A DNA stretch of 5,011 nt from Bacillota bacterium. GTDB lineage: Bacteria; Bacillota; Clostridia; Peptostreptococcales; Anaerovoracaceae. This document shows positions 1-5,011 of this stretch, one piece after another. The notes beneath the pieces are model-generated. The model was given only the letters and a program-made list of their open reading frames with translations, was not told the origin of the DNA and did no database searches. The stretch's first letter is position 1. Every line of letters starts with the position of its first letter. The DNA is taken from contig JAFZRK010000185.1 in assembly GCA_017619905.1 (NCBI GenBank), forward strand, positions 1 through 5,011, written 5' to 3'. Both the position numbers and the translations under genes were made by a program.

Positions 1-838
1 CCAGCAGTTTGGTGGCGCCTTCGCCGTCCGCCGCTATGCCTCTGCAGAGGTGCATGTTTACGGTGTTGAGGGCCTTCATGAAGACCTTGAAGTCTTCGCC
101 GTCCTCCGTTACTTCCGCGTTCCCCGCAAGGCCGTTGGCCATCAGCACTACGGTGTCGTTGGTGGAGGTGTCTCCGTCCACGCTGGTCATGTTGAAGGTG
201 CTCTTTATGTCCTCGCTCAGGGCTTTCTGAAGCATCTCCGCGCTTACGGCGGCGTCCGTGGTTATGAACACCAGCATGGTTGCCATGTTGGGATGGATCA
301 TGCCGCTGCCCTTGGCTATGCCGCCCATGCGGCAGGTCTTGCCGCCGAGCCCGAACTCCACGGCTATCTCCTTGGGGACGGTGTCCGTGGTCATTATCGC
401 GTGGCAGGCCTCTAAGCTTCCGTCATAGCTGAGCGAGGAGACCAGTCCGTCAATGCCTTTGGCTATGGGCACCAAGCTGAGGGGCTCGCCTATGACGCCT
501 GTGGACGCCACGACGACGTCGTTTGCTGCTATTCCTGTGTGCTTTTCCACCAGATCCGCCATGCCTTCGGCTATCTCTATGCCGTTGGCGTTGCAGGTGT
601 TGGCGTTGCCGCTGTTGCAGATCACCGCCTGCGCTTTACCGTCCGCCAGGTGCTGCTTGTCCACGATTATGGGGGCACCCTTGACTAGGTTGGTGGTGTA
701 GACAGCCGCGGCGTTGGCGATGCAGTCGCTTACAATAAGCGCCAGATCCTTCTTGCCGGGGTTCCTGCGTATGCCGCAGTGCACGCCTCCTGCCTTGTAT
801 CCTTTTGCGGCGCATACGCCGCCGGAAATTATCTTCAT
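1..838 (-). CDS. argJ: Glutamate N-acetyltransferase / ornithine acetyltransferase ArgJ (3' end outside window)
   Basis: ArgJ transfers the acetyl group of N-acetylornithine to glutamate, giving ornithine and N-acetylglutamate, and so recycles the acetyl group in the cytoplasm. I read 279 codons from the ATG at 838; the family is usually about 390 to 410 residues, so roughly the last 110 or more are missing. Visible family motifs are CNSGNAN (74-80), the ASTGVIG oxyanion-hole segment (111-117), KGSGMIHPNMATML (177-189), SVDGDTSTND (219-228) and DGEGATKLL (271-279). By family knowledge, the precursor cleaves itself between Ala186 and Thr187, and Thr187 becomes the nucleophile of the beta chain. 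The start is fixed by GGAGG five bases before ATG, 24 bases after the argC stop. Eight cysteines occur in the visible part. Whether it also uses acetyl-CoA (bifunctional form) cannot be judged from sequence. Identity is very secure. Confidence 0.95.
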   Translation of the reverse strand, partial: MKIISGGVCAAKGYKAGGVHCGIRRNPGKKDLALIVSDCIANAAAVYTTNLVKGAPIIVDKQHLADGKAQAVICNSGNANTCNANGIEIAEGMADLVEKHTGIAANDVVVASTGVIGEPLSLVPIAKGIDGLVSSLSYDGSLEACHAIMTTDTVPKEIAVEFGLGGKTCRMGGIAKGSGMIHPNMATMLVFITTDAAVSAEMLQKALSEDIKSTFNMTSVDGDTSTNDTVVLMANGLAGNAEVTEDGEDFKVFMKALNTVNMHLCRGIAADGEGATKLL

Positions 839-862
839 CTCGACCTCCGTCTCTCCTTGTCC

Positions 863-1801
863 CTATACCGTAAGTCCTGTTTCCTCGGGGAGCCCCAGTA
901 CTATGTTCATGTTCTGTATGGCCGCGCCGCTTGCGCCTTTCCCCAGGTTGTCGAAGCAGGATATCAGGAGTATGCGCTCCTCGTTTCCCGCTACCGTAAC
1001 TATCATGTCATCCCTGCCGGTCAGCGCGTTTCCGAAAACGCCGCCGTCCGGACAAGTTTCGTAATGCAGCAGTTTGCTGCTGTAGACGCTCTTGTAGAGC
1101 TCTTCTATGTCTTGTACCGTGCCCTTAAGGTCTTTGGCGAAGAGCGGTACCGTTACCGTCATGCCGCTGTAGAAGTCCGCCACTATGGGGCAGAATACCG
1201 GGGCGACGGAAAGACCGCTTATCTTCTGCATCTCCTTTAGATGCTTGTGGCTTTGTGTAAGTCCGTACTGCTTGGGCGAATCCAGCGGATCTGTCGAACC
1301 CTCTTCCGCGAGGTCTATACGGCTGTCCGCTTCGTAGTCCGCTATCATGCTCTTGCCGCCGCCGGAGTAGCCGGTGACCGAGAAGCAGGTGAGGGCGGTG
1401 TCCGGAGCGATGAGCCCCGCCTTTACCAGAGGCGCCGCCAGAGCAATGAATCCGCTGGCGTGGCATCCGGGGTTGGCTATCCTTTTGGACGCGGCTATCT
1501 TATCCCTGTATCCGGAAAGCTCCGGCATTCCGTAGATCCAGCCGTCCGCCGTTCTGTGGGCGGTGGACGTGTCTATTATAACGGTGCCGGGAGCCGCCAG
1601 CTCCGCCGCTTCTATTGCCGCAGCGTCCGGCAGGCACAGGAACGCTATGTCCGCCTCCGCGAACGCGGCTTTCTTGGCCGCGGGATCCTTGCGAAGCTCG
1701 TCAGAAAGGGTGATGAGCTGCAGATCCTTGCGCTCCGCCAGCCTTTCGTATATCCGCAGGCCCGTGGTACCGGATCTTCCGTCTATGAAAACCTTAGTCA
1801 T
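863..1801 (-). CDS. argC: N-acetyl-gamma-glutamyl-phosphate reductase ArgC, type 2
   Basis: ArgC reduces N-acetylglutamyl 5-phosphate to N-acetylglutamate 5-semialdehyde with NADPH, the third step of the acetylated arginine pathway. The 312-residue protein is complete. The N-terminal Rossmann segment reads FIDGRSGTTGLRIYERL (5-21); the GTTGL pattern and the short length mark the type 2 subfamily, which differs from the roughly 340-residue E. coli type. The catalytic cysteine is Cys113 in ANPGCHASG. SGGGK (146-150), the HKHLKEM segment (185-191), and DNLGKGASGAAIQNMN (284-299) near the C terminus also fit the family. The start codon shares its A with the last base of the argH stop (TAATG), so translation is probably coupled. 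An AAGGAG site lies inside the end of argH, with 11 bases between GGAG and ATG, a little long. No frameshift or missing residue is seen. Confidence 0.96.
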   Translation of the reverse strand: MTKVFIDGRSGTTGLRIYERLAERKDLQLITLSDELRKDPAAKKAAFAEADIAFLCLPDAAAIEAAELAAPGTVIIDTSTAHRTADGWIYGMPELSGYRDKIAASKRIANPGCHASGFIALAAPLVKAGLIAPDTALTCFSVTGYSGGGKSMIADYEADSRIDLAEEGSTDPLDSPKQYGLTQSHKHLKEMQKISGLSVAPVFCPIVADFYSGMTVTVPLFAKDLKGTVQDIEELYKSVYSSKLLHYETCPDGGVFGNALTGRDDMIVTVAGNEERILLISCFDNLGKGASGAAIQNMNIVLGLPEETGLTV

Positions 1802-3177
1802 TATATCACGAACTCCTTCTTAAGTTCTTCCAGCTGCTTCTTTGCCGCCGCGGACGACGCTCCGCCCTCCGACGTCCTCTTTTCCATGCAGTTCCTGATG
1901 TCTATCTCCGCGAAGAGGTCCTTTCCGAAGAGCTCCGAAAAACCTTTGTATTCCGCAAGGCTCAGATCTTCCAGGACCTTGCCTTTCTCTTCGCACAGCG
2001 CCACTATCTGACCGGATATCTTGTACGCGGTCCTGAACGGCATGCCTTTCTTTACCAGGTAGTCCGCAAGGTCCGTGGCGTTTATGAAGCCCTCCCTCGA
2101 GGCCTTGAGCATGTTCTGCGGGAGAGCGGTCATGGTTTCGATCATGGGGGCCATCACCTTGAGGCACATCTTTGCGGTGTCCACCGCGTCGAACACGGTC
2201 TCCTTGTCCTCCTGCATGTCCTTGTTGTACGCGAGCGGCAGTCCCTTAAGCGTGGTGAGCAGCGCCGCAAGGTCTCCGTAGACTCTGCCGGTCTTGCCCC
2301 TTATCAGCTCCGCCATGTCCGGGTTCTTCTTCTGCGGCATTATGGACGATCCCGTGGTGAACGCGTCCGAAAGCTTTACGAAGCGGAATTCCCAGGAGGA
2401 CCAGAGTATCAGCTCCTCCGAGAGCCGGGAAAGGTGCATCATCATTATGGAGAGCGCGCTCATCAGCTCCAGGCAGAAATCCCTGTCGGAGACTCCGTCC
2501 ATGCTGTTGGCGCATACGCCGGAAAACCCCAGAAGCTCCGCTTCCATGGCGCGGTCTGTATCGTAGGTGGTGCCCGCCAGCGCGCAGCTTCCTATGGGGG
2601 AGACGTTCATCCTTGCCCTGCAGTCCTCCAGGCGTCCCAGGTCCCTCTTGAGCATCTGGACGTAGGCCAGAAGATGGTGCGCGAAGTTGATTGGCTGGGC
2701 CCTCTGAAGGTGGGTGTAGCCCGGCATTATGGTCTCCGTGTGCTGCTCCGCCTGCTCGCAGAGCGCCTTTATCAGCTCCTTGATAAGAGCAGAGATCCCG
2801 TCCGTCTCGTCCCTCAGGTAGAGCCGCATGTCCATAGCCACCTGATCGTTCCTGCTGCGCGCGGTGTGCAGCTTCTTTCCGGCGTCGCCTATGCGCTCCG
2901 TAAGGACCTGCTCTACGAACATGTGGATGTCCTCGCAGCTTAGATCGAAGTCCAGCGCCCCGGACTTGAGATCCGCCAGAATGCCTGCCAGACCGTCCGT
3001 TATAAGCTTGCAGTCCTCTTCGGAGATGATTCCCTTGGAAGCAAGCATGGCAGCATGAGCCATGCTGCCTTTAATGTCCTGCGTAAAGAGCCGCTTATCG
3101 AAATGTATAGAGGAATTGAAGTCGTCCGCCAGGCAGTCCGTCTGTCCGGACGTTACGCCCTCCCACATCTTTGCCAT
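1801..3177 (-). CDS. argH: Argininosuccinate lyase ArgH
   Basis: ArgH splits argininosuccinate into arginine and fumarate, the last step of arginine synthesis. It belongs to the fumarase/aspartase superfamily and normally works as a tetramer whose active sites are built from several subunits. The 458-residue protein is full length for the family. Visible motifs are KLWEG-like KMWEG near the N terminus (3-7), HTARSRNDQVAMDMRLYLRD (104-123), PGYTHLQRAQP (152-162) with the likely catalytic His156, and the flexible signature loop GSSIMPQKKNPD (276-287) with its catalytic serine. The start is supported by AAGGAG with five bases between GGAG and ATG. It follows argG by 55 bases and ends in a one-base overlap with argC. 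The C terminus (SSAAAKKQLEELKKEFVI) is normal for bacterial members. Identity is very secure. Confidence 0.97.
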   Translation of the reverse strand: MAKMWEGVTSGQTDCLADDFNSSIHFDKRLFTQDIKGSMAHAAMLASKGIISEEDCKLITDGLAGILADLKSGALDFDLSCEDIHMFVEQVLTERIGDAGKKLHTARSRNDQVAMDMRLYLRDETDGISALIKELIKALCEQAEQHTETIMPGYTHLQRAQPINFAHHLLAYVQMLKRDLGRLEDCRARMNVSPIGSCALAGTTYDTDRAMEAELLGFSGVCANSMDGVSDRDFCLELMSALSIMMMHLSRLSEELILWSSWEFRFVKLSDAFTTGSSIMPQKKNPDMAELIRGKTGRVYGDLAALLTTLKGLPLAYNKDMQEDKETVFDAVDTAKMCLKVMAPMIETMTALPQNMLKASREGFINATDLADYLVKKGMPFRTAYKISGQIVALCEEKGKVLEDLSLAEYKGFSELFGKDLFAEIDIRNCMEKRTSEGGASSAAAKKQLEELKKEFVI

Positions 3178-3196
3178 GTTGTCTCCTTATCTGTTA

Positions 3197-3222
3197 ATGC
3201 CCGCGCGCCGCGCGCGAAGCAT
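3197..3222 (-). other. GC-rich hairpin in the argG-argH gap
   Basis: In the minus-strand transcript, arms ATGC/GCAT (4 bp) and CGCGCG/CGCGCG (6 bp) pair around a three-base CGG loop, with a U.G wobble and one bulged U between the two helices. It begins 10 bases after the argG stop codon and ends about 8 bases before the argH Shine-Dalgarno site. No T-run follows it on the minus strand, so it is not a typical terminator there. On the plus strand a T7 run lies a few bases after it, but no plus-strand gene exists for it to end. A role in mRNA processing, 3'-end protection or tuning of argH translation is inference. Confidence 0.5.
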
Positions 3223-3232
3223 GTCCGTTTTT

Positions 3233-4447
3233 TTATTTGCCGTTTACCAGCGCCTGGACCTTTATCGGAAGTCCGAAGAGATTTATGAACCCCGCGGAGT
3301 CCTTCTGGTCGTAGTCGCTCTCTCCGAAGGTTGCTATGTCCTCGCTGTAGAGCGAATTGGGGCTCCAGACGCCTGCGTTAATGATGTTGCCCTTGTAGAG
3401 CTTAAGCTTCACCTTGCCGTTGACCGCTTCCTGCGTCTTGTCCACGAACGCGGACAGCGCCTCCCGCAGCGGTGTGAACCACTGGCCGTTGTACACCAGT
3501 TCTCCGAAGGTGATGGCCAGCTTCTGCTTCTCGTGCATGGTCATCTTGTCCAGGGTTATGGTCTCCAGCACCTGGTGGGCCTTGTAGAGTATGGTTCCTC
3601 CCGGAGTCTCGTACACGCCGCGGGACTTCATTCCCACAAGACGGTTCTCGACTATGTCCAGGAGTCCTATGCCGTTGGCTCCGCCTATGTCGTTCAGGTG
3701 CAGGATGATGTCCTTGGCGCTCATCTTGCAGCCGTTGAGAGCTACGGGTACGCCTTTTTCGAAGTCCAGTTCCACGTAGGTGGGGGTGTCCGGCGCCTCA
3801 AGCGGCGATACGCTCATCTCCAGGAAGCCCGGCTTCTCGTACTGCGGTTCGTTGCCCGGATCCTCCAGGTCCATGCCCTCGTGCGAGAGGTGCCAGAGGT
3901 TCTTATCCTTGGAGTAGTTGGTCTGACGGTTTATCTTGAGCGGAATGTTGTGTGCTTCCGCGTAATCTATCTCTTCGTCCCTGGACTTGATGTCCCACTC
4001 CCTCCAGGGGGCGATTATTGGCATGCTGGGCGCGAAGTGCTTGATGGCCAGCTCGAAACGCACCTGGTCGTTGCCTTTGCCGGTGCAGCCGTGGACTATG
4101 GCGTCCGCCTTCTCCTTGAGGGCTATCTCCACCAGTCCCTTGGCTATGCAGGGCCTTGCGTGGCTTGTGCCCAGAAGGTAGTCTTCGTAGGCGGCTCCCG
4201 CCTTGAGGCAGGGCATGATGTAGTTGTCCACGTAGTCGTCCGTAAGATCCAGGACGTAGAGCTTGGAAGCGCCGGTCTTGAGGGCCTTTTCCTCCAGGCC
4301 TTCCAGTTCGTCCGCCTGACCGACGTTGCCGGAGACGGCTATTACTTCGCAGTTGTTGTAGTTCTCCTTGAGCCAGGGGATGATGATGGAAGTATCAAGA
4401 CCTCCGGAGTAAGCGAGCACTACTTTTTTTATCGTATTTTTATCCAT
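3233..4447 (-). CDS. argG: Argininosuccinate synthase ArgG
   Basis: ArgG joins citrulline and aspartate using ATP (released as AMP and pyrophosphate) to form argininosuccinate, the substrate of the next gene's product. From the start used here the protein has 404 residues, normal for the family. The N-type ATP pyrophosphatase loop AYSGGLDTS is at 12-20. Other family motifs are GTSHARP (93-99), HGCTGKGNDQVRFE (119-132), IIAPWREWD (144-152), NLWHLSHEG (183-191) and SRGVYETPGG (275-284). Two in-frame ATGs lie six bases apart, at 4453 and 4447. GGAGG ends three bases before the first and nine before the second, so 4447 is preferred; using 4453 adds only Met-Lys. It is the first gene of the operon, directly behind a consensus promoter. 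HGCTGKG replaces the HGATGKG of many other bacteria, a variant I associate with clostridia. Confidence 0.97.
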   Translation of the reverse strand: MDKNTIKKVVLAYSGGLDTSIIIPWLKENYNNCEVIAVSGNVGQADELEGLEEKALKTGASKLYVLDLTDDYVDNYIMPCLKAGAAYEDYLLGTSHARPCIAKGLVEIALKEKADAIVHGCTGKGNDQVRFELAIKHFAPSMPIIAPWREWDIKSRDEEIDYAEAHNIPLKINRQTNYSKDKNLWHLSHEGMDLEDPGNEPQYEKPGFLEMSVSPLEAPDTPTYVELDFEKGVPVALNGCKMSAKDIILHLNDIGGANGIGLLDIVENRLVGMKSRGVYETPGGTILYKAHQVLETITLDKMTMHEKQKLAITFGELVYNGQWFTPLREALSAFVDKTQEAVNGKVKLKLYKGNIINAGVWSPNSLYSEDIATFGESDYDQKDSAGFINLFGLPIKVQALVNGK

Positions 4448-4456
4448 TTTCATGTT

Positions 4457-4462
4457 CCTCCC
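4457..4462 (-). promoter_or_regulatory. argG ribosome binding site
   Basis: GGGAGG on the minus strand. Spacing is three bases to the ATG at 4453 and nine to the ATG at 4447, which argues that ribosomes start mainly at the second ATG. Confidence 0.75.
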
Positions 4463-4479
4463 GAAAAGTATATGCGTAT

Positions 4480-4507
4480 ATTATAAGAAAAAGCCGCCGG
4501 ATGTCAA
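4480..4507 (-). promoter_or_regulatory. Consensus sigma-70 promoter of the arg operon
   Basis: The minus strand has a perfect -35 TTGACA (4507-4502) and a perfect -10 TATAAT (4485-4480) separated by 16 bp. Transcription should begin near 4473, giving a leader of only about 20 to 26 bases before argG. This leaves no room for a T-box, riboswitch or attenuator. Exact hexamers at near-ideal spacing imply a strong core promoter that would need active repression when arginine is plentiful. Confidence 0.85.
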
Positions 4508-4545
4508 GAGGAAATTTGCATATTTTGCAAATAAAATGCAGTATT

Positions 4546-4563
4546 TCTGCATTTTTATGCAAA
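4546..4563. promoter_or_regulatory. ARG-box-like operator 1
   Basis: The minus strand reads TTTGCATAAAAATGCAGA, with perfect arms TGCAT/ATGCA around a four-base A/T centre. As I recall it, the relaxed Gram-positive ArgR consensus is TNTGNATWWWWATNCANA, and this site fits all fixed positions. It differs from the strict TGAAT/ATTCA box by one base per arm. Binding by ArgR is inferred from this match and from the arg genes downstream; no argR gene is in the window. Confidence 0.6.
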
Positions 4564-4576
4564 TATTGCGGAATAT

Positions 4577-4594
4577 ACCGCATTTTTATGCGAA
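4577..4594. promoter_or_regulatory. ARG-box-like operator 2 (partial copy)
   Basis: This site shares the exact 12-mer GCATTTTTATGC with operator 1 (4580-4591 against 4549-4560). The two copies are 31 bp apart, about three helical turns. Its outer bases are CG where operator 1 has TG, so it fits the relaxed consensus less well. Its far edge reaches into the T-tract of the upstream terminator. Confidence 0.45.
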
Positions 4595-4640
4595 AAAACA
4601 GATTCCGGAGGTCCTGATGTACCAGGATGTCCGGAATCTG
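4593..4640 (-). terminator. Rho-independent terminator of the upstream dehydrogenase gene
   Basis: A perfect 10-bp stem (CAGATTCCGG at 4640-4631 with CCGGAATCTG at 4608-4599) is continued by an inner 5-bp stem (TCCTG with CAGGA) past a short internal mismatch. On the minus strand it is followed directly by six Ts (4598-4593). It begins 27 bases after the stop codon at 4668. On the plus strand the stem is followed by AGCG and then five Ts, so weak bidirectional activity is possible. It separates the dehydrogenase transcript from the arg operon. Confidence 0.9.
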
Positions 4641-4667
4641 AGCGTTTTTCCTATGCCGTTTCGGGTG

Positions 4668-5011
4668 TTATTCGAACGGGAACTTGTACTGGGTAAGTCC
4701 GCACTCGTCGCGCAGCTGAATGAACTCCTTCTGGATGGCTTCGCCTACGGGCACGCCCTTGTCCTTGCGGAACTGCCAGTTCTCGTAGGCCTTTTCGCCC
4801 GCGGTGTAGATGCGCTCCGCGCCCGGCGCCTTCTTGGAGTTGCGCAGGCCTCTGCAGATCTCGCCGGCGGTCTTCTTGAAGGTCTCCAGTCCCATGAAGA
4901 ATTCCGGGTTGATGACGATGAAGAAATGTCCCAGATGATACGGCCGGATATTCCCGTTCTCATCCTTACCTTCCAGATCCTTCAGGAAAATTCCGTTTTG
5001 CAGCGCTGCAC
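4668..5011 (-). CDS. Ldh-family oxidoreductase (malate/lactate/ureidoglycolate dehydrogenase-like), C-terminal part
   Basis: The reading frame enters at the window edge (first full codon at 5009) and gives 113 residues before the TAA at 4668; the start lies outside. The visible piece matches the C terminus of the Ldh_2 (YlbC/AllD/sulfolactate dehydrogenase-like) family of NAD(P)-dependent 2-hydroxyacid dehydrogenases, which is unrelated in fold to classical lactate dehydrogenase. The supporting segments are HLGHFFIVINPEFF, then a helix GLETFKKTAGEICRGLRNSK, then APGAERIYTAGEKAYENW, RKDKGVPV and the end LTQYKFPFE. The catalytic and cofactor-binding region is not in the window, so the substrate (malate, lactate, ureidoglycolate, sulfolactate or other) cannot be named. 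An ATG at 4895 lies within the domain and is not the true start. The gene has its own terminator and no evident link to arginine synthesis. Confidence 0.8.
   Translation of the reverse strand, partial: AALQNGIFLKDLEGKDENGNIRPYHLGHFFIVINPEFFMGLETFKKTAGEICRGLRNSKKAPGAERIYTAGEKAYENWQFRKDKGVPVGEAIQKEFIQLRDECGLTQYKFPFE

Larger units (their letters stand above)
4515..4594. promoter_or_regulatory. Helically phased TGCA half-site array, putative ArgR operator region
   Basis: This AT-rich stretch just upstream of the -35 element holds eight TGCA or TGCA-like tetramers. They begin at 4517, 4526, 4537, 4548, 4558, 4567 (TGCG), 4579 (CGCA) and 4589 (TGCG), with steps of 9, 11, 11, 10, 9, 12 and 10, about 10.3 bp on average, close to one DNA turn. 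Several neighbouring pairs form inverted repeats: ATTTGCA/TGCAAAT (4514-4532), TGCAG/CTGCA (4537-4551), TGCAT/ATGCA (4548-4561) and TGCGG/CCGCA (4567-4582). Two pairs have the ARG-box geometry and are listed separately. ArgR, which binds as a hexamer to clustered boxes, is the obvious candidate given the genes controlled. A/T runs at similar phasing could also bend the DNA or act as an UP element. Confidence 0.6.

Noticed and set aside
39..50. Perfect 12-bp palindrome CCTCTGCAGAGG, with a similar CCTCTGCAGA in the dehydrogenase gene
   Set aside because: Both copies lie in coding sequence and encode Cys-Arg-Gly in their proper frames. There is no pattern linking them.
50..415. A 121-codon plus-strand frame opposite argJ
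   Set aside because: It lies antisense to the conserved argJ catalytic region and its histidine- and glycine-rich product looks like reversed argJ codons.
1241..2011. A 256-codon plus-strand frame opposite argC and argH
   Set aside because: It is antisense to two intact conserved genes, its arginine- and serine-rich product is typical of a shadow frame, and no ribosome site supports it.
2434..2943. A 169-codon plus-strand frame opposite argH
   Set aside because: Shadow of argH with no domain match and no promoter.
1..3177. Very frequent GTCCG/CGGAC pentamers, considered as an uptake or recognition signal
   Set aside because: They arise from GAC aspartate codons after codons ending in G or CG, together with TCC serine codons; no longer shared motif surrounds them.
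3197..3237. Plus-strand terminator (hairpin then T7) in the argG-argH gap
   Set aside because: No plus-strand gene precedes it. The T-run is the complement of the A-rich argG stop region (AAATAAAAAAA).
3062..4486. A 474-codon open frame on the plus strand opposite argG
   Set aside because: It mirrors argG, a full-length and well-conserved gene, through GC-rich codon bias. Its product has no recognisable domain, and it runs through the arg promoter and start region.
4454..4600. T-box, riboswitch or attenuator before argG
   Set aside because: The predicted leader is only about 20 to 26 bases, and the palindromes lie upstream of the promoter, so they are not transcribed from it.

Overview
This window carries most of a minus-strand arginine biosynthesis operon. 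Reading along the minus strand (high to low coordinates), the layout is: the last 113 codons of an Ldh-family (malate/lactate/ureidoglycolate dehydrogenase-like) oxidoreductase; a rho-independent terminator; an AT-rich control region; then argG, argH, argC and the first 279 codons of argJ, which runs off the window at position 1. There is no credible plus-strand gene. I see no tRNA, rRNA, CRISPR array, insertion sequence or phage element.

Organism: a GC-rich bacterium. The proteins look most like those of anaerobic Bacillota (Clostridia or Negativicutes type). The clues are an ArgG with HGCTGKGNDQVRFE and NLWHLSHEG motifs, the short type 2 form of ArgC, strong purine-rich Shine-Dalgarno sites before every gene, and ArgR-like operators. 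ATA is nevertheless the commonest isoleucine codon in argJ (14 of 21). This placement is an inference; Synergistota or a similar group cannot be excluded.

Region by region: 5011-4668 holds the oxidoreductase tail; 4640-4593 its terminator; 4594-4515 an AT-rich array of TGCA-type half-sites spaced about one helical turn apart, including one 18-bp ARG-box-like palindrome and a partial second copy; 4507-4480 a consensus sigma-70 promoter (TTGACA, 16 bp, TATAAT); 4462-4457 the argG ribosome binding site; 4447-3233 argG; 3232-3178 a short gap with a GC-rich hairpin; 3177-1801 argH; 1801-863 argC, sharing one base with argH (TAATG); 838-1 argJ.

How the genes work together: ArgJ makes N-acetylglutamate by moving the acetyl group from N-acetylornithine to glutamate and so releases ornithine. 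ArgC reduces N-acetylglutamyl phosphate. ArgG and ArgH convert citrulline to arginine. The acetyl-cycle steps and the final two steps are thus on one transcript, with the late-step genes first. argB, argD and argF are not in the window; some of them probably lie beyond argJ. The leader from the predicted transcription start is only about 20 to 26 bases, so control is likely by repressor or activator binding at the upstream array, not by an attenuator. The window is mostly an ordinary biosynthetic region; the phased operator array is the part most worth a second look.
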